From positions 1 to 9,000 of the forward strand of contig CAJAFD010000479.1 in NCBI GenBank assembly GCA_903938935.1: DNA of 9,000 bases. Direction: 5' to 3'. Below the pieces are notes generated by a model. That model had not been told where the DNA came from. It saw only the letters and a program-made list of their open reading frames with translations, and did not search any database. Positions 1 through 5,594 of the stretch are shown piece by piece. The stretch is from an uncultured Opitutia bacterium (GTDB lineage: Bacteria > Verrucomicrobiota > Verrucomicrobiia > Opitutales > Opitutaceae). Numbering within the stretch: position 1 is the stretch's first letter; each line of letters starts with the position of its first letter. A program made the position numbers and the translations under genes.

Positions 1-128
1 ACACCCACGCCTACCAGTACATCACGGAGTCATTGGGCCTGGACGAAAGCGAAATCTTCAACGCCTACAACGAAGTTCAGTCCATCCGCGACAAAGATGT
101 TAAAAAGATCCGGCCCGAGCACGTGTAG
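1..128 (+). CDS. C-terminal fragment of an unrecognised protein
   Basis: An open frame enters from the left edge (first full codon at 3) and stops at TAG 126-128, giving the last 41 residues of a protein. The peptide is charged and probably helical, with Tyr-Gln-Tyr-Ile-Thr-Glu-Ser-Leu-Gly-Leu near its start and Lys-Ile-Arg-Pro-Glu-His-Val at its end. I do not recognise the family. Coding is supported by codon usage: 32 of 41 codons end in G or C, as in the other genes here. The reverse-strand reading of the same bases is much less biased (21 of 40 codons). The fragment runs convergently into, and overlaps by about 100 bases, the tail of the nucleotidyltransferase on the minus strand. It could instead be an antisense shadow of that gene, but codon bias favours this strand. 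Function cannot be given from 41 residues. Confidence 0.55.
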   Translation, partial: THAYQYITESLGLDESEIFNAYNEVQSIRDKDVKKIRPEHV

Positions 129-707
129 ACCAAAAAAGCAGAGGTAAAAACCAGCGCGCTGGCCGGGGACGATCAGCTGTTGCTCGGCGACGGTGGGCGT
201 GGGTTTTTCAAGGACGGTATCGATCTGGTAAATCGGACGATCGCCGCCGATCAGTTTGCCGCCGATGGCTCCATACGACGTGAGCTGGCTCTCGCGCGTG
301 GGTTGCACGGCGGAGATGGAGGCATTTTCGGCGACGGCGATGTCGATCAACTGGCGGGCGCAACTGGTGGTGCCGTGCGCGACGTGGAGGTGATCGCCGA
401 CGAGGTGAAGAAACGGTTGTTCGCCGACGAATTCACGTCCGCAGAGAATGGCGTGGCCGTAGCCGCGCGGGGTGGGTTGCGCGATGAAACGCACGCGCGA
501 GCGCAGCGCGCCGCAGGCCTCGGCGTAGGCCGTCTCGTCGCCCGGGCAGACGATCACGCAAAATTCCTCGATCCCGGCGCCCGCGGCTTCCTCGAGGACG
601 ATCTGGAGGGCGGACTTGGATTCGCCCTGCTGGTCGATGAGGGTTTGCAGCGGAAGCGTGCGTTGGCGGGGGTTGGCTGCGGTGATGAGGGCTTTGCGGA
701 TGGGCAT
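30..707 (-). CDS. GalU-like sugar-phosphate nucleotidyltransferase, probably C-terminally truncated
   Basis: A 225-residue protein of the nucleotidyl transferase family (GalU/RmlA fold), which joins a sugar 1-phosphate to an NTP to give an NDP-sugar in the cytoplasm. The N-terminus (Met-Pro-Ile-Arg-Lys-Ala-Leu-Ile-Thr-Ala-Ala) aligns with GalU, but the Gly-x-Gly-Thr-Arg loop is replaced by Asn-Pro-Arg-Gln-Arg-Thr-Leu-Pro. Other visible family blocks are GYGHAILCGREFVGEQPFLHLVGDHL (residues 82-107; the usual Gly-Asp-Asp is Gly-Asp-His), VLEKPTPT (165-172) and RAGFYLCFFGLHVL (184-197). GalU-type enzymes usually continue another 80-90 residues, including a Tyr-Asp-x-Gly-x-Lys block. Here the protein ends about 28 residues after Leu197, in sequence antisense to the neighbouring gene and with a drop in GC3. 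It may be non-functional. No Shine-Dalgarno precedes ATG 707. It is divergent from the pterin genes. Exact sugar and nucleotide are unknown. Confidence 0.8.
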   Translation of the reverse strand: MPIRKALITAANPRQRTLPLQTLIDQQGESKSALQIVLEEAAGAGIEEFCVIVCPGDETAYAEACGALRSRVRFIAQPTPRGYGHAILCGREFVGEQPFLHLVGDHLHVAHGTTSCARQLIDIAVAENASISAVQPTRESQLTSYGAIGGKLIGGDRPIYQIDTVLEKPTPTVAEQQLIVPGQRAGFYLCFFGLHVLGPDLFNIFVADGLNFVVGVEDFAFVQAQ

Positions 708-793
708 GGGCGCGAGGAGGAAAACGTCGATTCAGCGTGGCCTCGGCCGACGATTCAACCGGAAAGGACGAGCCTGCGGTCCGACCGTGGCGG

Positions 794-821
794 TTGACGG
801 AGGGGTCTTTTGTGCTATCTA
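794..821 (+). promoter_or_regulatory. Possible sigma70-type promoter for the pterin operon
   Basis: A TTGACG box (794-799, five of six to consensus) is followed after 16 bases by TATCTA (816-821), which is preceded by the extended -10 dinucleotide TG (813-814). Transcription would begin around 827-829, only a few bases before ATG 832, so the message would be leaderless or nearly so. This fits the lack of a ribosome binding site. The -10 box matches only three of six positions, so the call is tentative. Confidence 0.35.
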
Positions 822-831
822 CTCCACCTCC

Positions 832-1323
832 ATGCCCAAGAAATCTGTCGCCAAAAAATCTGCGTCACGCTCCGTGTCGGCCGCTGCGCCGCGGGTGTTG
901 CCTGGGGTGGTATCGATCACGCGCCAGGTGCATTTCAACTCGGCGCATCGACTTTATAATCCGACTAAGAGTCAAAAATGGAATGTTGAACACTACGGCT
1001 TGTGCACCAATCCGCACTGGCACGGACATAATTACGTCCTCGAGGTCACAGTGCGGGGTGCGCCCGATCCTGAGACGGGTTACATCATGGATCTCGGCGA
1101 GTTGAAGCGTATTTTGCACACCGCCGTGGTGGACAAATGCGATCACCGCAACCTTAACGACGAAGTCGATTTCCTGCGCGGGGTGATTCCTTCGACGGAG
1201 AATCTCGTGATCGCTTTTTGGAACGAAATCGCCCCGTACATCACGGCCGGCCGGCTGCACTGCGTGCGGCTCTACGAGACGCCTCGCAACTTCGCCGAAT
1301 ATCACGGCCCCGACGTCAAATAA
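832..1323 (+). CDS. 6-pyruvoyl-tetrahydropterin synthase / QueD family protein, PTPS-type signature
   Basis: A 163-residue COG0720 protein, a zinc enzyme acting on 7,8-dihydroneopterin triphosphate in the cytoplasm. After a Lys/Ser/Ala-rich leader of about 24 residues come the first zinc histidine in FNSAHRL (His39), the Cys58-x5-His64-Gly-His66 motif holding the catalytic Cys and two zinc ligands, MDLGELK (86-92), the catalytic Asp104-His105 in CDHRNLND, a STENL block (121-125) and the substrate-binding Glu149 in RLYET. The Cys-x5-HGH spacing and the sequence between His39 and His66 resemble animal PTPS more than E. coli QueD, whose spacing is Cys-x3-HGH. That favours 6-pyruvoyl-tetrahydropterin as product over 6-carboxy-tetrahydropterin. 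ATG 832 was chosen over in-frame upstream codons because homology begins soon after it. It is first of three co-directional pterin genes. Automatic annotation would probably name it QueD. Confidence 0.9.
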   Translation: MPKKSVAKKSASRSVSAAAPRVLPGVVSITRQVHFNSAHRLYNPTKSQKWNVEHYGLCTNPHWHGHNYVLEVTVRGAPDPETGYIMDLGELKRILHTAVVDKCDHRNLNDEVDFLRGVIPSTENLVIAFWNEIAPYITAGRLHCVRLYETPRNFAEYHGPDVK

Positions 1324-1340
1324 ACTCTCCGCGCCAGTTC

Positions 1341-1357
1341 CCCCGTTTTTAACGGGG
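1341..1357 (+). repeat. Hairpin between PTPS and folE2
   Basis: Perfect 7-bp inverted repeat CCCCGTT / AACGGGG with a TTT loop, 17 bases after the PTPS stop. No U-tract follows on either strand, so it is not a standard intrinsic terminator. It may be an mRNA-processing or stability element, or have no function. Confidence 0.4.
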
Positions 1358-1411
1358 CCAAGGTTATCGTCCCCACCACTGGCATCGCCCGACTGAACTA
1401 CTAAAAACGAG

Positions 1412-2386
1412 ATGAAGAAGAAACCGATGTATCTGCATCACACCGCTGGTGGCGTCGCCCCGCTGGTGAATCGCACCTTTGACGCGACGTTCAAAACCGA
1501 CGTCGCTTACCAGAAATCCCTGCCCGATATGATGGAAGCGGTGAATGCCGCCGATGGCGCCCGCGTGCCCATCCAGCAAGTCGGCTGCGCCAATTTTCGT
1601 CTGCCGCTTAAATTCCGCGCGGCCAACGGCAAGGTTCACACCCTCGAGACGAGCGTCACGGGCACCGTTTCCCTCCAAGCCGGCCTTAAAGGCATCAACA
1701 TGGGCCGCATCATGCGCTCTTTTTACGAGCATGAAGACGACGTTTTTACCTTCGACGTGTTGCGCCGGCTCCTTGCGAAATATCAGCGCAAAATCGACAC
1801 CTTCGACGCGCGGATCAAACTCTCGTTCTCTTTTCCGATTCGCCAGAAAAGTCTGCGGAGCGGGCTCTCTGGCTGGCAGTATTACCGCGTCGCCTTCGAA
1901 GGGACGATGGACCGCACAGGAAAATACCGGCGCTTCATCGACTTTGATTTCGTGTACTCGTCTACATGTCCATGCAGCGCGGAACTCGCGGAACACGCCC
2001 GCAACACGCGCGGTGTTTTCGCCACGCCGCACGCCCAACGCTCCAAGGCGCGCGTGCGCGTCGAGCTCGCCGCCGGCCGCTCGCTCTCGATCGAAGATCT
2101 CCAACTGCATTGCGCCAACGCGCTCAAAACCGAGACGCAAGTCATGGTGAAACGCGAGGACGAGCAGGCCTTCGCCGAACTCAACGGCGCGCATATCAAA
2201 TTCGTCGAAGATGCGGCGCGGTTGCTTTATCGCGAGTTTGGGGCCGACAAACGCATCGTGGATTTTCAAGTCGCTTGTGCGCACCTCGAATCGTTGCATT
2301 CGCACGACGCGGTGAGCGTCATCTGCAAGGGCGTGAAAGGCGGATTCACGGCAGACTTTTCCGATTTCCAATCGTTGATCTGCTAA
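1412..2386 (+). CDS. folE2: GTP cyclohydrolase FolE2 (type IB)
   Basis: A 324-residue member of COG1469. It converts GTP to 7,8-dihydroneopterin triphosphate plus formate, the entry step to folate, biopterin and queuosine. Visible family marks are LPDMMEAV (37-44), PIQQVG (53-58), LKGINMGRIM (92-101), the catalytic-cysteine block SSTCPCSAEL (183-192, Cys186), PHAQRS (206-211, corresponding to AHNQRS in other members), KREDEQAF (247-254), KFVEDAAR (263-270) and ESLHSHDA (293-300). FolE2 is unrelated in sequence to FolE1 and can use metals other than zinc, so it often serves zinc-limited cells; that is family knowledge. ATG 1412 is used; Met6 is the next possible start. GAG sits directly against the ATG, too close for a Shine-Dalgarno. 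It lies 88 bases after the PTPS gene and 80 before the SDR. Beside these two genes it probably feeds biopterin-type synthesis, though it could also supply folate. Confidence 0.95.
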   Translation: MKKKPMYLHHTAGGVAPLVNRTFDATFKTDVAYQKSLPDMMEAVNAADGARVPIQQVGCANFRLPLKFRAANGKVHTLETSVTGTVSLQAGLKGINMGRIMRSFYEHEDDVFTFDVLRRLLAKYQRKIDTFDARIKLSFSFPIRQKSLRSGLSGWQYYRVAFEGTMDRTGKYRRFIDFDFVYSSTCPCSAELAEHARNTRGVFATPHAQRSKARVRVELAAGRSLSIEDLQLHCANALKTETQVMVKREDEQAFAELNGAHIKFVEDAARLLYREFGADKRIVDFQVACAHLESLHSHDAVSVICKGVKGGFTADFSDFQSLIC

Positions 2387-2423
2387 TCGTCGCGTCCGCT
2401 CGGTCACGTTATGAAGCCTAAGC

Positions 2424-2443
2424 CGCGAAAGATAAGTTTCGCG
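2424..2443 (+). repeat. Hairpin between folE2 and the SDR gene
   Basis: Perfect 7-bp inverted repeat CGCGAAA / TTTCGCG around a 6-base loop (GATAAG). No U-tract follows, so it does not look like a terminator. It lies inside the presumed pterin operon. Function unknown, possibly chance. Confidence 0.35.
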
Positions 2444-2466
2444 TTCTCCGTCGGGTTTCGGCGCCA

Positions 2467-3201
2467 ATGCCAACGATGAAAGCTCCCGTCGTCCTGATCA
2501 CCGGCGCCTCCCAAGGCATCGGCGCGGCCATAGCCCGTGTTTTTGCCGCGCATGTAGTGGGCGTGAAGCTCGCGCTCGTGGCCCGCTCGGAAAAAAATCT
2601 GCGCACGGTCTCGAAGCGTTGTGCGCGAGTGCTCAGCGGCGATGCGACGTCGGTCGAAATCTTTCCGTGTGACGTGAGCGACGAGACCGCGGTGGCCGCG
2701 CTCAAACGCGCGGTTTTCAAACGCTTCGGCACCGTCGATGTGTTGATCAACAACGCCGGAAAATTCGAGGCGAGTGCGTTGACCGCGACGAGCGTGGCGC
2801 AATTTGACCGGATGTATGCGGCGAATCTGCGCAGTGCATTTTTAATGACGCGCGCCTTTGTGCCGGCGATGACGCGGCGCCGGCGCGGCGATGTTTTTTT
2901 CATGAGCTCGATCGCGGGCCTTGCGGCTTATCCGGGCGGCGCGGGCTATTGCGCGGCGAAATTTGGCGTGACGGGTCTGGCGAAGGTGCTGCGCGCGGAA
3001 ACCAAGTCGGCCGGCGTGCGCGTGTGTTGCGTGTATCCGGGCGCGACCTGGTCGCCTTCGTGGAGTGAGAGCGGAGTCGCCGCCGAGCGGATGATGCCAG
3101 CGGAGGATGTCGCGCAGGCATTTTTGGAGGTTTACCGGCTTTCGCGCCAAACGGTGGTCGAAGAGATTGTGCTGCGCCCTCAGGCAGGTGATCTCGGTTG
3201 A
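2467..3201 (+). CDS. Short-chain dehydrogenase/reductase resembling bacterial sepiapterin reductase
   Basis: A 244-residue classical SDR, a soluble NAD(P)H-dependent oxidoreductase. It shows the nucleotide-binding TGASQGIG (12-19), NNAG (95-98), Asn120, Ser148 and the catalytic Tyr161-x3-Lys165. Arg40 after the second strand suggests NADPH preference. The substrate end stands out: PGATWSPSW (191-199) and the C-terminal VVEEIVLRPQAGDL (230-243) resemble, from memory, the Chlorobium tepidum sepiapterin reductase (PGAVYTPMW; VVEEIILRPTSGDI). Coming after FolE2 and a PTPS-type protein, this supports reduction of 6-pyruvoyl-tetrahydropterin to a tetrahydrobiopterin-type product. SDR substrates are hard to predict, and a FabG-like or sugar dehydrogenase role is not excluded. 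Starts at 2467 or 2476 (Met4) are both possible; neither has a Shine-Dalgarno. The gene ends about 100 bases before the glucarate operon, into which transcription may continue. Confidence 0.85.
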   Translation: MPTMKAPVVLITGASQGIGAAIARVFAAHVVGVKLALVARSEKNLRTVSKRCARVLSGDATSVEIFPCDVSDETAVAALKRAVFKRFGTVDVLINNAGKFEASALTATSVAQFDRMYAANLRSAFLMTRAFVPAMTRRRRGDVFFMSSIAGLAAYPGGAGYCAAKFGVTGLAKVLRAETKSAGVRVCCVYPGATWSPSWSESGVAAERMMPAEDVAQAFLEVYRLSRQTVVEEIVLRPQAGDLG

Positions 3202-3302
3202 GGCGCGGACAAGCGCTGGCGCTGGGAGTGGTGTAGGTGTGACGGGTGCTTGCTTTGCGGTGCGCGGGCACGCATGAATTTTCGCGCTCCCCTTTACCCC
3301 TT

Positions 3303-4214
3303 ATGAATCCTGCGGAATTGAAGAAAACGATGTCGGCTGGGCTGTTGTCGTTTCCCATTACTGATTTTGATGCGGCCGGCGATTTCTGCGCGGCGACGTA
3401 TGTGAAACGGCTCGAGTGGCTCATGCCCTACGGCGCGACGGTGTTATTTGCGGCGGGAGGGACGGGAGAATTTTTTTCGCTGACGGCGCAGGACTACAGC
3501 GCGGTGATCCGCACCGCGGTCACGACGTGTCGCGATGGCGTACCGATTATCGCCGGTGCCGGCGGCCCGACGCGGCAGGCGATCGCCTTCGCGCAGGAAG
3601 CTGAGCGCCTCGGCGCGCAGGGGATTTTGTTGCTCCCGCATTATTTGACGGAAGCAGGGCAGGAGGGACTCGCGGCGCATGTCGAGGCGGTGTGTCGCTC
3701 GGTGAAACTGGGCGTCATCATTTACAACCGCGGGGCGTGTCGTTTGCAGGCGGATACGTTGGTGAAAATCGCGGAACGCTGCCCGAACCTAATCGGTTTC
3801 AAAGACGGCATCGGCGAGATCGAGTTGATGGTGACGATCCGGCGTAAACTCGGCGATCGCTTCGCGTATCTGGGCGGTTTGCCGACGGCGGAAGTTTATG
3901 CGGCGGCTTATAAGGCGCTCGGCGTGCCGGTGTATTCGTCGGCGGTGTTTAACTTTATCCCGAAGACGGCGATGGAGTTTTACCACGCCGTCGCGACGGA
4001 TGATCACGCCACGATGGGGCGACTGCTCGACACGTTTTTTCTGCCCTACTTGGAAATCCGTAATCGGAAGCCTGGTTACGCGGTCAGTATCATCAAAGCC
4101 GGGGCGCGCATCGTCGGTCGTGATGCGGGGCCGGTACGGCCGCCGTTGGTCGATCTGAGTGCCGAAGAATCGGCGCGGCTCGCGGCGCTCATTAACGTCC
4201 TCGGCCCGCAATAA
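3303..4214 (+). CDS. kdgD: 5-dehydro-4-deoxyglucarate dehydratase (decarboxylating)
   Basis: A 303-residue class I aldolase-fold enzyme of the DapA/NanA family. It converts 5-dehydro-4-deoxy-D-glucarate to 2-oxoglutarate semialdehyde, CO2 and water through a Schiff base. Visible marks are SGLLSFPITDFD-like residues 10-23, the carboxylate-binding GGTGEF (52-57), the catalytic tyrosine in IIYNRG (Tyr141) and the Schiff-base lysine in GFKDGIGE (Lys167). Length equals the usual KdgD length. ATG 3303 was preferred over an in-frame GTG at 3246, since the extra 19 residues do not look like family sequence. A pyrimidine tract, not a Shine-Dalgarno, precedes it. It is first of three glucarate genes, with the permease starting 9 bases after its stop. 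The neighbouring gudD makes its substrate, which fixes the assignment over dihydrodipicolinate synthase. Confidence 0.95.
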   Translation: MNPAELKKTMSAGLLSFPITDFDAAGDFCAATYVKRLEWLMPYGATVLFAAGGTGEFFSLTAQDYSAVIRTAVTTCRDGVPIIAGAGGPTRQAIAFAQEAERLGAQGILLLPHYLTEAGQEGLAAHVEAVCRSVKLGVIIYNRGACRLQADTLVKIAERCPNLIGFKDGIGEIELMVTIRRKLGDRFAYLGGLPTAEVYAAAYKALGVPVYSSAVFNFIPKTAMEFYHAVATDDHATMGRLLDTFFLPYLEIRNRKPGYAVSIIKAGARIVGRDAGPVRPPLVDLSAEESARLAALINVLGPQ

Positions 4215-4223
4215 GCGCGCACC

Positions 4224-5558
4224 ATGAACGCTGCCCCTGCAACGACCCAAGCGCCCCGGACGCGAGTGCGTTACGTGATCGTGTTTATTTTATTTCTGCT
4301 GACGTCGCTCAACTACGCGGATCGCGCGACGCTCTCGATTGTCGGCACGATGGTTTCGAAGGATCTGAAGTTAGACGCGGTGACGATGGGGTATTTATTC
4401 TCGGCGTTCGCTTGGGCTTACGTGCTCGCGCAGATTCCGGGAGGTTGGCTGCTCGACCGCATGGGTTCTCGAAAAATTTATGGCTGGAGCATCGCGCTTT
4501 GGTCTTTGTTCACGCTGTTGCAGGGTTGTGTGGGCGGCTTCGATGGTCGCGTGGCGGTGATGGTATTGTTTGGGCTGCGGTTTTTGCTGGGGGCCGCCGA
4601 GGCTCCTTCGTTTCCCGCCAACGCGCGGATTGTGGCGGCTTGGTTTCCGACGGCGGAGCGCGGCCAAGCTTCGGCGATTTTTAACTCGGCGCAGTATTTC
4701 GCCACGGTGCTCTTCGCGCCGATTATGGGTTGGATCGCTCACACTTGGGGTTGGGAATATGTGTTTTGGTTTATGGGCGCGCTTGGACTCGTATTCGCCG
4801 CGGCTTGGCCGAAGTTAATGTGCAACCCGCGCGAGCATCCGCGGGCGAACGCGGCGGAACTCGAGCACATCGAGCGCGGGGGCGGTTTGATTGATTTGGA
4901 AACCAGTGGAAAGCCCGGGGGCAAGGCTGGCGTGCGCTGGGCGGTCATCGGCCAATTGCTCGGCAACCGGATGCTGTTGGGGATTTATTTGGGGCAATAC
5001 TGCATCACGACGCTCACGTGGTTTTTTCTCACGTGGTTTCCGATCTACCTCGTGAAGGAGCGCGGGATGTCGATCTTGCAGGTGGGTTTTGTGGCGGCGT
5101 TGCCGGCGCTCTGTGGATTTGGCGGCGGAATTTTGGGCGGCTGGTTTTCCGATGAGTTGTTGCGTCGCGGAAAGTCTCTGACCTTGGCGCGCAAGACGCC
5201 GATCGTCGTTGGAATGTTGCTCTCGGTGAGCATGGTGGCGTGCAATTATGTGAGCGCGCAATGGGCGGTGATCACCTTGATGAGCCTCGCGTTTTTCGGC
5301 AAAGGCGTGGGCGCGTTGGGTTGGGCGGTGATTTCCGACACCTCGCCGAAATCGGTCACAGGCTTGTGCGGTGGGTTGTTCAACACCTTCGGCAATACCG
5401 CGGGCATCATCACGCCGATCGCAATCGGCTACATCTTGAAGGCGACGGGCTCGTTTAACTGGGCGCTCGTTTATGTGAGCGCGCACGCCGCGTTGGCCAT
5501 CGCGAGCTACCTTTTAATCGTCGGCGAAATCAAGCGCGTGGAACTCAAGGCGAGTTGA
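4224..5558 (+). CDS. gudP: MFS D-glucarate/hexarate permease (GudP-like, ACS family)
   Basis: A 444-residue inner-membrane transporter of the major facilitator superfamily, anion:cation symporter branch, likely importing D-glucarate and perhaps galactarate with protons. The first helix region contains LTSLNYADRATLSI (26-39), typical of GudP and ExuT relatives, followed by the loop 2-3 motif GGWLLDRMGSRK (73-84). The hydrophobic pattern fits about twelve membrane segments split by a central cytoplasmic loop at roughly 197-240. The charged tail (EIKRVELKAS) is short. The gene starts 9 bases after kdgD and ends 36 bases before gudD, so all three should be co-transcribed. No Shine-Dalgarno is seen before ATG 4224; translational coupling to kdgD is possible. 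Substrate is inferred from family resemblance and both neighbours. Hexuronate or tartrate transport are the alternatives. Confidence 0.88.
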   Translation: MNAAPATTQAPRTRVRYVIVFILFLLTSLNYADRATLSIVGTMVSKDLKLDAVTMGYLFSAFAWAYVLAQIPGGWLLDRMGSRKIYGWSIALWSLFTLLQGCVGGFDGRVAVMVLFGLRFLLGAAEAPSFPANARIVAAWFPTAERGQASAIFNSAQYFATVLFAPIMGWIAHTWGWEYVFWFMGALGLVFAAAWPKLMCNPREHPRANAAELEHIERGGGLIDLETSGKPGGKAGVRWAVIGQLLGNRMLLGIYLGQYCITTLTWFFLTWFPIYLVKERGMSILQVGFVAALPALCGFGGGILGGWFSDELLRRGKSLTLARKTPIVVGMLLSVSMVACNYVSAQWAVITLMSLAFFGKGVGALGWAVISDTSPKSVTGLCGGLFNTFGNTAGIITPIAIGYILKATGSFNWALVYVSAHAALAIASYLLIVGEIKRVELKAS

Positions 5559-5594
5559 ACGCGATAACGCTTAATTAAAAACTTCCTTCCCTTT

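Noticed and set aside
180..797. Long plus-strand open frame of 205 codons
   Set aside because: It is the antisense shadow of the nucleotidyltransferase, whose conserved motifs are clear on the minus strand.
616..831. 72-residue upstream extension of the PTPS gene
   Set aside because: It runs over the divergent gene and promoter region, and homology to the family begins only after ATG 832.
832..2386. Queuosine (preQ0) pathway reading of folE2 plus QueD
   Set aside because: No queE or queC is present, the Cys-x5-HGH spacing is PTPS-type, and the third gene is an SDR. Not fully excluded, since COG0720 enzymes can be promiscuous.
3246..3302. GTG start giving kdgD 19 more residues
   Set aside because: The standard KdgD N-terminus begins at ATG 3303, with the family's usual length.
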